From NCBI GenBank assembly GCA_963811685.1, contig CAWESK010000019.1, positions 62,001 through 126,000 on the forward strand: a DNA stretch of 64,000 nucleotides. The letters are read 5' to 3'. Below, piece by piece: positions 50,097 to 58,442 of the stretch. Numbering within the stretch: position 1 is the first letter of the stretch; each line of letters begins with the position of its first letter. The DNA is from CAIWHR01 sp963811685. GTDB lineage: Bacteria > Pseudomonadota > Gammaproteobacteria > Burkholderiales > Casimicrobiaceae. The notes below the pieces were generated by a model that saw only the letters and a program-made list of their open reading frames with translations, did no database searches and had not been told where the DNA came from. The position numbers were made by a program, and so were the translations under genes.

Positions 50097-51249
50097 CTAC
50101 TGCGGCGCGGCCTGTTCCTCCGTTTTCGTCGCCGGAGGATGGTAACGGGCGAGGTACGCGCGATCGATCCGGTCCTTCCAGCGCCAGATGCGCTCGCCGT
50201 GGGAAATGACAGGCCCCCACGACGCGACTGCGTCGCGGGGTCCCGTCGTGATGACGGACCACTGACGCCGCCGTGGACGCACGAGGACGAGCGGTTCGTG
50301 ATGGGCGGCATGACGCAGGTTCGCGGCGAGCGGCACGCCCTCGCGGGCGGCAAACGCGCGGCCTCTCTGCGCCGGTGCGCCGTCCTGCGTCGCGCAATCG
50401 CCGACCGCAAACACAAAGGGATCGGACACCGACTGCAGCGATGCGTTGACGCGGACGAAGCCGTGCCGATCGCACGCGAGGCTCGACGCGGCGAGCCACG
50501 GCGCGCCCGCCGCCGGCGTCGCCCACACGACGCGGTCGGCGGCGATGCGCCGGCCCGTCGTCGTGACGACGGCGCCAGTCTCCACTGCGCTGACCGCGCT
50601 ACCCGTGTAAAGCACGATGTCGCGCGCGACCAGAATCTTGCCGATGCGCTTGCGCATGGCGGGAATATGCTCGTGGAGCACGTGCGGCGCCTCGGTGATG
50701 AGCGCAAAGCGAGGCGCGCTCTCGCCGGCGGTCTGCGTCAGCCGGTATTGCATCGCCAGCAGCATCTCGACCGCCGTGGCGCCGCTGCCTACGACCGCGA
50801 TCGTGCGCACATCGCCGGCGGTCGCATCGGCTTCGAGGCGGCTCCAGCCGGCAACGAAGCGGTCGGTGGGGCAGAGCGGCAGCGCATGCTCGCGCACGCC
50901 CGGCACCGAGAGATCGGGCGACGAGCCGATGTCGAGCGACAGCAGATCGAACGGCTCGACGCCGCCTTCGGCAAGGCGGACGATCCGCGTGTAGAGATCG
51001 AGTCTCGACGGCGCGGTCGCAGATAAAGCGCGCGCCGGCCCACCGCGCAAGCGCGGGAAGGTCGACCTCTGACGCGGCGATGTCGTGGTGGCCGGCGATC
51101 GATCCCGGCAGCATCGCCGAATACGGGCACAGCGGAGTCGGATTCACCAGCGCGAGCTCGATGCCGGCATCGGGTTTCTGCGCAAAGCGCCGCAACACCT
51201 CGAGGTGGGCGTGCCCGCCGCCTACCAGCAGGATTCTGCGCACGGGCAT
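50097..51249 (-). CDS. FAD-dependent NAD(P)H dehydrogenase, SelD-associated type (one frameshift)
   Basis: A pyridine-nucleotide-disulfide oxidoreductase-fold protein. The N-terminus RRILLVGGGHAHLEVLRRFA and PTPLCPYSAMLPGSIAGHH is typical of the FAD domain found fused to or beside SelD. After a single extra base near 51003, it continues with LDLYTRIVRLAEGG, the NAD motif IAVVGSGATAVEMLLAM and the C-terminal FAD motif VFAVGDCATQ. No selD is nearby. It follows the multicopper oxidase gene, suggesting a shared redox role. Confidence 0.85.
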
Positions 51250-51261
51250 CGGGCAGTTCTC

Positions 51262-52881
51262 TCAACCAACCTTCATCCGCAGCATCATCCCGCCGTCCTC
51301 GTGCTCGAGATTGTGGCAGTGGAACATGTAGGTCTGCGTTCCGGGGAACGGATGCCGGAAATCGATCGCGATGCGCACCGACTCGCCCGGCCAGACGAGC
51401 ACCGTGTCCTTCCATCCCAGGTCGGTGGCGATGCGTCCCCGGTCGTCGACCGCGAGCCGCTCCAGCGCGCCGGGGCTCGTCTCGCGTTCCAGCACGCGAA
51501 ACTGGAAGCCGTGCAGATGCATCGCATGCGGCATGCTCGTATGGTAATTGCGCAACAGCCAAACTTCGGTGGCGTCGCGTGCGACCTCGATCGGCGTCTC
51601 GTCCATCGCGAACACCCGGTCGTTGATCCGCCAGCTGCCCTTCGCAAAGCCCAGGCGGAATGCGCGCTGCCTGACATCACCGATGGCGGGCGCGGTGAGC
51701 GTCGACAGGCGCGCTGGAATGTTTCCGCGCCAGCGCGCCGATTCCCGCACCTGCAGCGTCAGCAGCCGGCGTGGGCTGCCTTCGGGCCACGGGGCAGGAC
51801 CGCCCGTTGGCATGCTCATCGCCGAAGATTGCGTCGCGTGCGAATGCGCGTGCTCCGACGGCTCGGCGCCGGGCGCGGCAGGCGCGTCGAGATGCATCGG
51901 ATCGAATTCGCGCGTCTCGAGCACGATCGCGTCGCCGATGTGCGCGGCGGTGAGATCGAGCAGCACATCGATGCGCTCGGCCGACGACAGGTAGCACTCG
52001 TCGCAGCGCAGCGGCTTCGCCAGGAGCCCGCCGTCGGTGCCGATGAGAGTGAACGAAAGCGAGCGGCCCGCCGCATCGGCGAATCCGAGTCGATAGGTGC
52101 GCGCGTTCGACGCGTTGAGAATGCGAAAGCGGTAGACGCGCGTCGCGACGTCGAGATGGACCGCGCTGCCGCCGTTGACGGTGGCGATGTTGCCGATGAA
52201 GCCGTGGTGGCGATCGGCGGCGTCCGGCGCGTAGTCCGGGCCCGGGCGGCGATCCTGCAGCACCAGCGGGATCTCGGTCTTGCCCCAGGTGACGTCGAGC
52301 GCGGCGCGCAGCGCGCGTTCCTCGGCGTCCTCGACCGCCATCATCCCGAACAGCCCATGGTACGCCTGGCCGGCCGTCAGCCCGTGTGGATGCGGGTGGT
52401 ACCAGTAGAGACCCGCCCGCGCGCGGACGGCAAAGTCGTACGCGTAGCGGCCCCCAGGCGGGACCAGCGTCATGCCGGCGCCATCGTTGGCGGTGTCGAC
52501 CTGCAGCCCGTGCCAATGGACGATCGTGGGCTCGGCCAGCGTGTTCGCGAGGACGATTCGCGCGCGCTCGCCGGATTCGAACACGAAGGTCGGATTGCGA
52601 TAGTCCCGTCGGTGATGCCGTGCCGCGTAGGCGAGCGGCCACGGAGTGTCGGCGCCGGCGCCGGACCAGGTCGTCAACGACACGGGCACCCCTCTTGGAG
52701 CGAGTCGACCCAGCCAGCCGTCGTCGCCCGGAACGAGAAGCCGCGCGCCTTCCGCCGGTCCGCACCAATCCGCGGCCGACGCCGCGACACCGCCGGACAT
52801 CGCGCGCGGAGCGGCGCACGCCAACGCGAACGCTCCCAGTTGCGTGAGCGCACGGCGGCGGCCGAAGGAGGGCATCTGCAT
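51262..52881 (-). CDS. Tat-exported multicopper oxidase
   Basis: A 539-residue periplasmic multicopper oxidase. A twin-arginine signal (FGRRRALTQLGAFALACA) begins the protein. All four copper-binding clusters are present: TIVHWHGLQ, YWYHPHPHG, PHAMHLHGFQF and FHCHNLEHEDGGMM. A short Met/His-rich stretch (HAHSHATQSSAMSM) before the third domain resembles the Met-rich segments of copper-handling oxidases such as CueO. Laccase-type or metallo-oxidase activity is likely; the substrate is not clear. Its first 40 codons are duplicated just upstream. Confidence 0.92.
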   Translation of the reverse strand: MQMPSFGRRRALTQLGAFALACAAPRAMSGGVAASAADWCGPAEGARLLVPGDDGWLGRLAPRGVPVSLTTWSGAGADTPWPLAYAARHHRRDYRNPTFVFESGERARIVLANTLAEPTIVHWHGLQVDTANDGAGMTLVPPGGRYAYDFAVRARAGLYWYHPHPHGLTAGQAYHGLFGMMAVEDAEERALRAALDVTWGKTEIPLVLQDRRPGPDYAPDAADRHHGFIGNIATVNGGSAVHLDVATRVYRFRILNASNARTYRLGFADAAGRSLSFTLIGTDGGLLAKPLRCDECYLSSAERIDVLLDLTAAHIGDAIVLETREFDPMHLDAPAAPGAEPSEHAHSHATQSSAMSMPTGGPAPWPEGSPRRLLTLQVRESARWRGNIPARLSTLTAPAIGDVRQRAFRLGFAKGSWRINDRVFAMDETPIEVARDATEVWLLRNYHTSMPHAMHLHGFQFRVLERETSPGALERLAVDDRGRIATDLGWKDTVLVWPGESVRIAIDFRHPFPGTQTYMFHCHNLEHEDGGMMLRMKVG

Positions 52882-53268
52882 CGGGAATCCAGCGGAAACG
52901 ATGGACAGGTCGTGACTTTAGCGGCTGCCGCCGGCGCGGTCGAGCCGATAGCGAATCCCGATCCAGGCGCCGAACGTCGGCAACGGCGAGCGGAACGGCT
53001 CGGGGCCCGCGAGGCCGGCGTCGAAGGTGCCGCCGGGGCCACGAAAGTAATTGGCGCCGAGGATCCCGAAGTTCTGCGTCGTCGCATTGAACAGGTTGTC
53101 GATGCGCGCGAAGATCTGCCATCCGGGCGCGATCTGCCAGCCGGCGTCGACCGCTGCGAGTGCGTAGCCGGGCACACGACCGGCCGGGTCCGCGTTGTTC
53201 TCGTTGCCGCGCGCGTACTGCCAGCTGGCCGCGACAACGCTGACGCCGAGAGCGAACGGCCCGTGCTC
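52775..53268. repeat. Tandem duplication, copy 1
   Basis: A block of about 495 bases holding the 3' end of a TonB-receptor gene and the first codons of the multicopper oxidase (minus strand). It is repeated directly at 53273-53766 with roughly nine of ten bases identical by eye. The period is 498 bases. In this copy the oxidase signal is attached to the intact oxidase gene. Confidence 0.9.
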
Positions 53269-53394
53269 CGCAGCCGACGCCGCAACACCGCCGGACATCG
53301 CGCGCGGAGCAGCGCACGCGAACGCGAACGCTCCCAGTTGCGTGAGTACACGGCGGCGGCCGAAGGAGGGCATCTGTGTCGGAATCCAGCGCAA
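52918..53394 (-). pseudogene. Chimeric ORF: oxidase Tat signal fused to a TonB-receptor C-terminus
   Basis: The readable frame joins MPSFGRRRVLTQLGAF and the rest of the multicopper-oxidase signal to EHGPFALGVSVVAASWQYAR. It then continues through the last strands of a TonB-dependent receptor barrel (NLFNATTQNFGILGANYFRG and FGAWIGIRYRL). It is a product of the tandem duplication. The natural start would be the Met at 53373. A Tat signal on a barrel fragment without plug or N-terminal strands should not give a working receptor. Confidence 0.8.
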
Positions 53395-53766
53395 GCAACG
53401 GACAGGTCGTGACTTTATCGGCTACCGTCAGCGCGGTCGAGCCGATATCGAATCCCGATCCAGGCGCCGAACGTCGGCAACGGCGAGCGAAAAGGCTCGG
53501 GCCCCGCGAGGCTGGCGTCGAAGGTGCCGCCGGCGCCACGGAAGTAATTGGCGCCGAGGATCCCGACGTTCTGTGTCGTCGCATTGAACAGGTTGTCGAT
53601 CCGCGCGGAGAGCTGCCATCCGGGCGCGATCCGCCAGCCGGCGTCGACCGCCACGAGCGCGTAGCCGGGCACACGACCGGCCGGGTCCGCGTTGTTCTCG
53701 TTGCAGCGTGAGTACTGCCAGCTGGCCGCGACAGCGCTGACGCCGAGCGCGAATGGCCCGTGCTCC
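53273..53766. repeat. Tandem duplication, copy 2
   Basis: The second direct copy. Here the oxidase Tat-signal segment is joined to copy 1's receptor barrel end. The junction lies between GCGTCGGCTGCG (oxidase) and GAGCACGGG (receptor). The oxidase itself has GCGGA at the matching point, so a short GCGGA microhomology could have seeded the duplication. Confidence 0.9.
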
Positions 53767-53868
53767 CGAGCCCCGGCAACGGCGTCGTGCCGACGACCTC
53801 GACGGGGGCGATTGACCCGCGGCGCCTGTCGCCGCGCCGGCGAGGAGCAGCAGCAGACGTCCGATCAA
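53415..53868 (-). pseudogene. TonB-dependent receptor remnant (large internal deletion)
   Basis: A signal peptide (LIGRLLLLLAGAATGAAG, TTG start at 53868) is followed, after a frame change, by VEVVGTTPLPGLG, a common start of mature receptors. Then it jumps straight to the C-terminal barrel segment EHGPFALGVSAVAASWQYSR and ends FGAWIGIRYRL. A typical receptor of about 700 residues has lost most of its plug and barrel. The gene would have been coupled to the beta-propeller gene just upstream. A real deletion or an assembly collapse are both possible. Confidence 0.75.
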
Positions 53869-53875
53869 ACCGCAA

Positions 53876-54826
53876 TCACCGGATCGCGACACCCCAAGGC
53901 AGCTCGCCGACGGCAATCTCCGCGATCTTCGCGTTGGTTGCAGTGTCGATGACCGCGACCGCATTGGAGCGGCCGCACGCGACGTAGAGCTTGCCGCCGT
54001 CCGGCGTGAGCGCCATGTTCCACGGCCGTTTGCCGACGGCGATGCTCGTCACGATGGCGTTGGTCGCCGTGTCGATCACCTGCACGGTGCCCTCGCCGCC
54101 GGAGGTTACGAACACGCGCTTACCGTCGGGATGCACGATGACGCCGTTCGATCGCTTGCCTGCCTTGATCCGTGCCACGACATCGTGCGTCGCCGTGTCG
54201 AACACGTTGACGGTGTCCGCGTTCTCCGCCGCAACGTAGGCGCGGCTTCCATCCGGCAGAAATCCGATCCCGCGTGGGCGGTCGCCCACCTTGACCGATT
54301 TGACGACTTCGCCCTTGGCCACGTCGACGATGTCGACCGAATCGGCTTCTTCGGCGCTCACGTACAGCCATTTACCGTCCGGGCTGAAGACGGCATGCTC
54401 CGGATTCTTGCCGCGCATGCGGATGCTGCGCGCCACCTTGAGCGCCGCCGTGTCGACCAGCAGCACTTGGTCGTTCTCCTCGATCGCCGCGGAGAGCCAC
54501 TTGCCATCGGCCGACAGGTAAATCGCTTCCGGCGAGTCGCCGAGCTTCACCCGTGCCACCTCCGTCCCCTTGGCGGTGTCGACGACGACGAGCGAGTTGG
54601 CGGTTTGATCGGAGAGGTAAAGGCGCGTGCCGTCGCGGGACAGCGCAATGCCGCGCGGCTTCCCGCCGATCTTGAGGGTTGCGACGACCTTGTCGGTCGC
54701 GGTGTCGATCACCGACACCGAGCCGGAGCCTTCGTTGGAAACGTAGGCGAGAGGCGCCGCGGCGGCGGAGATCGCCAGCACGACCAGCGCGATAGCCGTC
54801 AGCAGTGAAAGGCGCCGCGGTTCCAT
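53876..54826 (-). CDS. Exported YVTN-family beta-propeller protein
   Basis: A 316-residue periplasmic seven-bladed propeller with a signal peptide (LLTAIALVVLAISAAAA). About seven repeats of the YVTN type are seen, each with SVIDTATDKVVATLKIGG-like strands and SPDGKWLYVS-like turns. Such proteins are often linked to PQQ-dependent alcohol catabolism or to metal-uptake loci. It heads the minus-strand set propeller - receptor remnant - multicopper oxidase - FAD dehydrogenase, and is divergent from the intact TonB receptor. Confidence 0.9.
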   Translation of the reverse strand: MEPRRLSLLTAIALVVLAISAAAAPLAYVSNEGSGSVSVIDTATDKVVATLKIGGKPRGIALSRDGTRLYLSDQTANSLVVVDTAKGTEVARVKLGDSPEAIYLSADGKWLSAAIEENDQVLLVDTAALKVARSIRMRGKNPEHAVFSPDGKWLYVSAEEADSVDIVDVAKGEVVKSVKVGDRPRGIGFLPDGSRAYVAAENADTVNVFDTATHDVVARIKAGKRSNGVIVHPDGKRVFVTSGGEGTVQVIDTATNAIVTSIAVGKRPWNMALTPDGGKLYVACGRSNAVAVIDTATNAKIAEIAVGELPWGVAIR

Positions 54827-54912
54827 GGGTGAGTCGGGGAGAGCAGTCCGGTTGTGCTAGGCGGGGAACGGTGCGTCATTTATCCTACACGACTTTGCGT
54901 GACCGCCCCGTC

Positions 54913-57027
54913 ATGATCGTCCCGCCTCGTCGTCTCGCCTGCGTGCCGGTCCGGGCGGCTGCGCTCGCGTGGGCCGCGGCTGGCTTCGCTTCGGCGACGG
55001 GCGCCCAGGAACAGGCGGTCCCGCAGCTCGACCCCGTCGTCGTCACCGCGACGCGCAGCGCCGAGCGCGCGTTCGACCTGCCGCTCGCGATCGATACCGT
55101 CGACCGCGAGCGCATCCAGAACGGGCAGCTGCAGGTCAACCTGTCCGAGTCGCTCGCCGGCATCCCGGGCCTGTCGATCCAGAATCGCTGGAATTACGCG
55201 CAGGACTTGCAGCTTTCGATTCGCGGCTTCGGCGCGCGCGCGAATTTCGGCGTGCGCGGCATTCGCCTGTACCAGGATTACATTCCGGCGACGATGCCGG
55301 ACGGGCAGGGACAGACCGGCAGCTTCAGCCTCGTTTCGGCGCAGCGGATCGAAGTCCTGCGCGGCCCGTTCTCGTCGCTGTACGGTAACGCGTCGGGCGG
55401 CGTCATTTCGGTGTTCACCGAGGACGGCCCGCCCGTCCCGATCGCCGGCGCGCAGTTGATCGGCGGCAGCTATGCGACGTGGAATGCGATCGCGAAGGCG
55501 GCCGGGCAGTCGGGTGCGGTCAACTACGTGCTCGCGGGCAACTATTTCACGATCGACGGCTATCGCGATCACAGCCAGGCCTCGCGCGAGCTCGGCAACG
55601 CGCGGCTCAAGATCACGGCATCGCCGGACACCTCGATCATCGTCATTGCCAATGCGCTGTATCAGCCCGAGGCGCAGGATCCGCTCGGCCTGACGCGCGC
55701 CCAGTGGGAGGCCAATCCGCGGCAGGCGGATCCGGCGGCCACGCTCTTCGACACGCGCAAGACCGTCAATCAGAAGCAGGCGGGCGCAACGGTCGAGCAG
55801 CGGCTGTCGACCGATGCCGATATGCGCGTGACCGCGTATGGCGGCACGCGCACGGTACGCCAGTTTCTCGCGCTGTCGGGGGTTGGCCCGACCTCGTCGG
55901 GCGGGGTGACCGATCTCGACGGCACGTTCGGCGGCGTCGATGCGCGACTCATCGAGCGTTTTGACCTCGGTGGCCGCCCCGGCTCGATCACGCTCGGCGC
56001 GAACTACGAATCGCAGCGCCAGCAGCGGCGCGGTTACGTCAACAACAACGGGGATTTGGGCGACCTGCGGCGCGACGAAACCGACAATGTGAGCAACACC
56101 GACGGGTATCTGCAATTCGAGTATGCGTTCGCCGATCCCTTTTCGCTGCTCGCCGGCTGGCGCTACAGCGACGTCCGCTTCAAATCCGACGACCACTACA
56201 TCACGTCGAGCAATCCCGACGACAGCGGCACCCGCGCCTACAGCCACGGCATGCCGGTCGCCGGGCTCATGTGGCATGTCACCGACCGCGTCAACGTCTA
56301 CGCGAACTACGGCCAGGGGTTCGAGACGCCGACGTTCATCGAGCTCGCCTATCGCAACGTCGGCTCCGGTCTCAATTTCGCGCTGCAGCCCGCGGTCAGC
56401 AATTCCGCCGAAATCGGCCTGAAGGCCCTCATCGGACGCGACCAGCGCGTCAATCTCGCGGCCTTCGACATCCGCACCTCCGACGAGATCGTGATCGACA
56501 CGGCGGTCGGCGGCCGCACGACGTACAAGAACGCCACGAAGACGGAGCGCAAGGGCGTCGAAGCCGCGTGGCAGGGCAACCTGGGCGGCGGCTTTGCCGG
56601 GTACGCGTCGTATACGTACCTGTCGGCCAAGTTCACCGACGCCGCCACGACCGGCGTGCCGCCGCAAATCGTGCCCGCGGGCGCGCGGCTGCCGGGCGTG
56701 CCGGGAACGAGCGCGTACGGCGAGCTGTCGTGGTCCTACCCGCAGGCGGGCGGCCTCAACGCCGCGCTGGAGGTCCAGTACGCCGGCAAGATCTACGTCA
56801 ACGACCGCAACACCGATGCGGCGCCCGCGTGGACGATCGCGAGCCTGCGCGTCGGCTTCGAGCAGACGGCAGGACCGTGGGTGTTCCGCGAATTCGCCCG
56901 CCTCAACAACTTCACGAACGTCAACTACGTCGGCACCGTCATCGTCGGCGATACGAACGGCCGCTACTTCGAGCCGTCCGCGACGCGCAATTTCCTGATT
57001 GGCGTGAGCGCCTATGCAACCTTCTGA
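54913..57027 (+). CDS. TonB-dependent outer-membrane receptor
   Basis: A 704-residue TonB receptor. After a signal peptide (AAALAWAAAGFASATGAQ) comes the TonB-box-like region LDPVVVTATRS. The plug carries LSIRGFGARANFGVRGIRLY and RIEVLRGPFSSLYGNASGG. The barrel includes VNVYANYGQGFETPTFIELAY and ends in Phe (SAYATF). This class takes up ferric siderophores and other chelates. The substrate is unknown; its place beside a PQQ dehydrogenase with a DxD motif allows a lanthanide-chelate role. The ATG at 54913 is preferred to upstream starts because it gives a clean signal peptide. Confidence 0.93.
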   Translation: MIVPPRRLACVPVRAAALAWAAAGFASATGAQEQAVPQLDPVVVTATRSAERAFDLPLAIDTVDRERIQNGQLQVNLSESLAGIPGLSIQNRWNYAQDLQLSIRGFGARANFGVRGIRLYQDYIPATMPDGQGQTGSFSLVSAQRIEVLRGPFSSLYGNASGGVISVFTEDGPPVPIAGAQLIGGSYATWNAIAKAAGQSGAVNYVLAGNYFTIDGYRDHSQASRELGNARLKITASPDTSIIVIANALYQPEAQDPLGLTRAQWEANPRQADPAATLFDTRKTVNQKQAGATVEQRLSTDADMRVTAYGGTRTVRQFLALSGVGPTSSGGVTDLDGTFGGVDARLIERFDLGGRPGSITLGANYESQRQQRRGYVNNNGDLGDLRRDETDNVSNTDGYLQFEYAFADPFSLLAGWRYSDVRFKSDDHYITSSNPDDSGTRAYSHGMPVAGLMWHVTDRVNVYANYGQGFETPTFIELAYRNVGSGLNFALQPAVSNSAEIGLKALIGRDQRVNLAAFDIRTSDEIVIDTAVGGRTTYKNATKTERKGVEAAWQGNLGGGFAGYASYTYLSAKFTDAATTGVPPQIVPAGARLPGVPGTSAYGELSWSYPQAGGLNAALEVQYAGKIYVNDRNTDAAPAWTIASLRVGFEQTAGPWVFREFARLNNFTNVNYVGTVIVGDTNGRYFEPSATRNFLIGVSAYATF

Positions 57028-57574
57028 CGGCGCCCCGCGCTACACCCGGACCGCGATCGCGCTGCACTGGCTGATCGCGATCCTGGTGATCGGCCAGTTT
57101 GCGTGGGGCTGGTGGATGCAGGAGATACCGAAGCAGCCGGTCGGCCCTCGCGTCGACGCGTTCAACCTGCACAAGTCGGTCGGGATGACGATCTTCCTGC
57201 TGATGGCGCTGCGCGTCGGCTGGCGGCGGGCCATCCGCCGCCCCGTTGCCGCCGATGCCGGCGTGGCAGTCCGGTCTCGCGCGACTCGACCCATGGCCTG
57301 CTGTACGCGGCACTTTTCATCCAGCCGCTCGCCGGCTACCTCGGGTCCGAGGTGAGCGGCTATCCCGTCAAGTACTTCGGCATCACGCTGTCCGGGCTGG
57401 GCGGGCAAGCACGTCGAACTCAAGGAGCTTGCTGAGCGACGTGCACCTTGTGACCAGTCTGGGTGATCGCTGCTCGCGTCGACGCTGCACGTCGTCGGCG
57501 CGCTCAAGCACGCGCTCGTCGATCGAGATGGGCTGCTCGCGCGAATGGGGATCGGCGGGATCGGCAGTCGATGA
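57014..57574 (+). pseudogene. Cytochrome b561 family protein, broken by several frameshifts
   Basis: The first frame (MQPSDGAPRYTRTAIALHWL, NLHKSVGMTIFLLMALRVGW) has the His-containing membrane helices of a diheme cytochrome b561. Homology then continues through at least three other frame changes: MPAWQSGLARL, HGLLYAALFIQPLAGYLGSE, LLSDVHLVTSL, and STLHVVGALKHALVDRDGLL ending at 57574. The whole gene would encode about 185 residues, normal for the family. The dense lesions suggest either decay or poor sequence here. It overlaps the end of the TonB-receptor gene. Confidence 0.8.
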
Positions 57575-57593
57575 CCGCACGCCGGGATGACGG

Positions 57594-58261
57594 CTACGAT
57601 TTTTCGAGCAGCGCGACGACGTCCGCGTGACGACCGTCGCGTGCCATGTCGAGCGCCGTCTTTCCCCGATTGTCCCTCATGCCCGGCTTTGCGCCGGCGG
57701 CGAGCAGGGCTTTCACGGTGTCGGCCTTGCCGTTGCCGGCGGCCCACATGAGCGCGGTGAGGTCGTTGTGGTAGACCGCGTTCGCGTCGACCCCCCGCGC
57801 CACCAGCAGCACGACGATTTCGGTGCGGCCCTCGCCGGCGGCATAGGTCATCGCGTTCTTGTCGAGTTGATCGACGGCGTCGAGCCGCGCGCCGCGGGCG
57901 AGCAGCGCCTCGACCATCTCCTTTTGCCCGCCGTACGCCGCGGCCATCAGGGGCGTGACGCCGTTGACCGCCGCGATGTTCACGTCGGTGCCCGCGGCGA
58001 GCATCGCCTGCGCCATCGCCGGTCGTTCTTCTTGAGCGCAATCAGCAGCGCGGTTTCGCCGAGCCGGTTGCGCGCGTTGGGCGACGCGCCGGCCTTCAGC
58101 GCGCGATCCACGCCGGTGACGTCGGCGTTGCGCGCGGAGGCGAGCAGCCGCGCGTTCACGGAGAGATCGCTGTCCGCCGCTCGCAACGTCGAAACGGACA
58201 GCAGTGTCGCCGCGACGACGGCGATAAGGGAGGCAGCACGACGCGACATCCGGATCTCCAT
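57594..58261 (-). CDS. Exported ankyrin-repeat protein (one frameshift)
   Basis: A signal peptide (MSRRAASLIAVVAATLLSVS, cleavage near LRA-A) is followed by ankyrin repeats. The first (ALKAGASPNARNRLGETALL) lies before a single-base shift near 58020. Then come AAVNGVTPLMAAAYGGQKEM, NDLTALMWAAGNGKADTVKA and MRDNRGKTALDMARDGRHAD. It is a paralogue of the 4417-5094 protein in design. It is divergent from the PQQ dehydrogenase. The function is unknown. Confidence 0.83.
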
Positions 58262-58325
58262 CGAGTCGAGGGCATTTGTGCGGCGCACAATCACGAATGC
58301 GCCGCGGCATGATAGGGACGAGGTC

Positions 58326-58356
58326 TTGCCAGAGCTTCGGCAAAGAAGACTATAAC
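58326..58356 (+). promoter_or_regulatory. Candidate promoter of the PQQ dehydrogenase
   Basis: TTGCCA (58326-58331) and TATAAC (58351-58356) are separated by 19 bases, a little long for sigma-70. They lie 86 bases before the ATG, and a GGGGGA ribosome site precedes the start codon. Confidence 0.45.
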
Positions 58357-58442
58357 GCACGGTACGGCGAAGTGGCCTTATTGATGCTGTCATTCGCCCG
58401 GGCTGCACTCGGGGAAACAAACTCGAACGTAACGGGGGATCT

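Noticed and set aside
52918..53394. A functional Tat-exported outer-membrane barrel protein
   Set aside because: The frame is explained by the tandem duplication, and the barrel portion is only a C-terminal fragment.
52775..53766. CRISPR array or insertion sequence at the repeats
   Set aside because: There are only two long coding repeats, no spacers, no terminal inverted repeats and no transposase. No CRISPR array, IS element or phage gene was seen anywhere in the window.
51677..53875. A 732-codon minus-strand frame spanning the duplication and the multicopper oxidase
   Set aside because: Most of it is Arg/Ser-rich shadow of the oxidase frame. Only short stretches (such as VEVVGTTPLPGLG) are real, and they belong to the receptor remnant.
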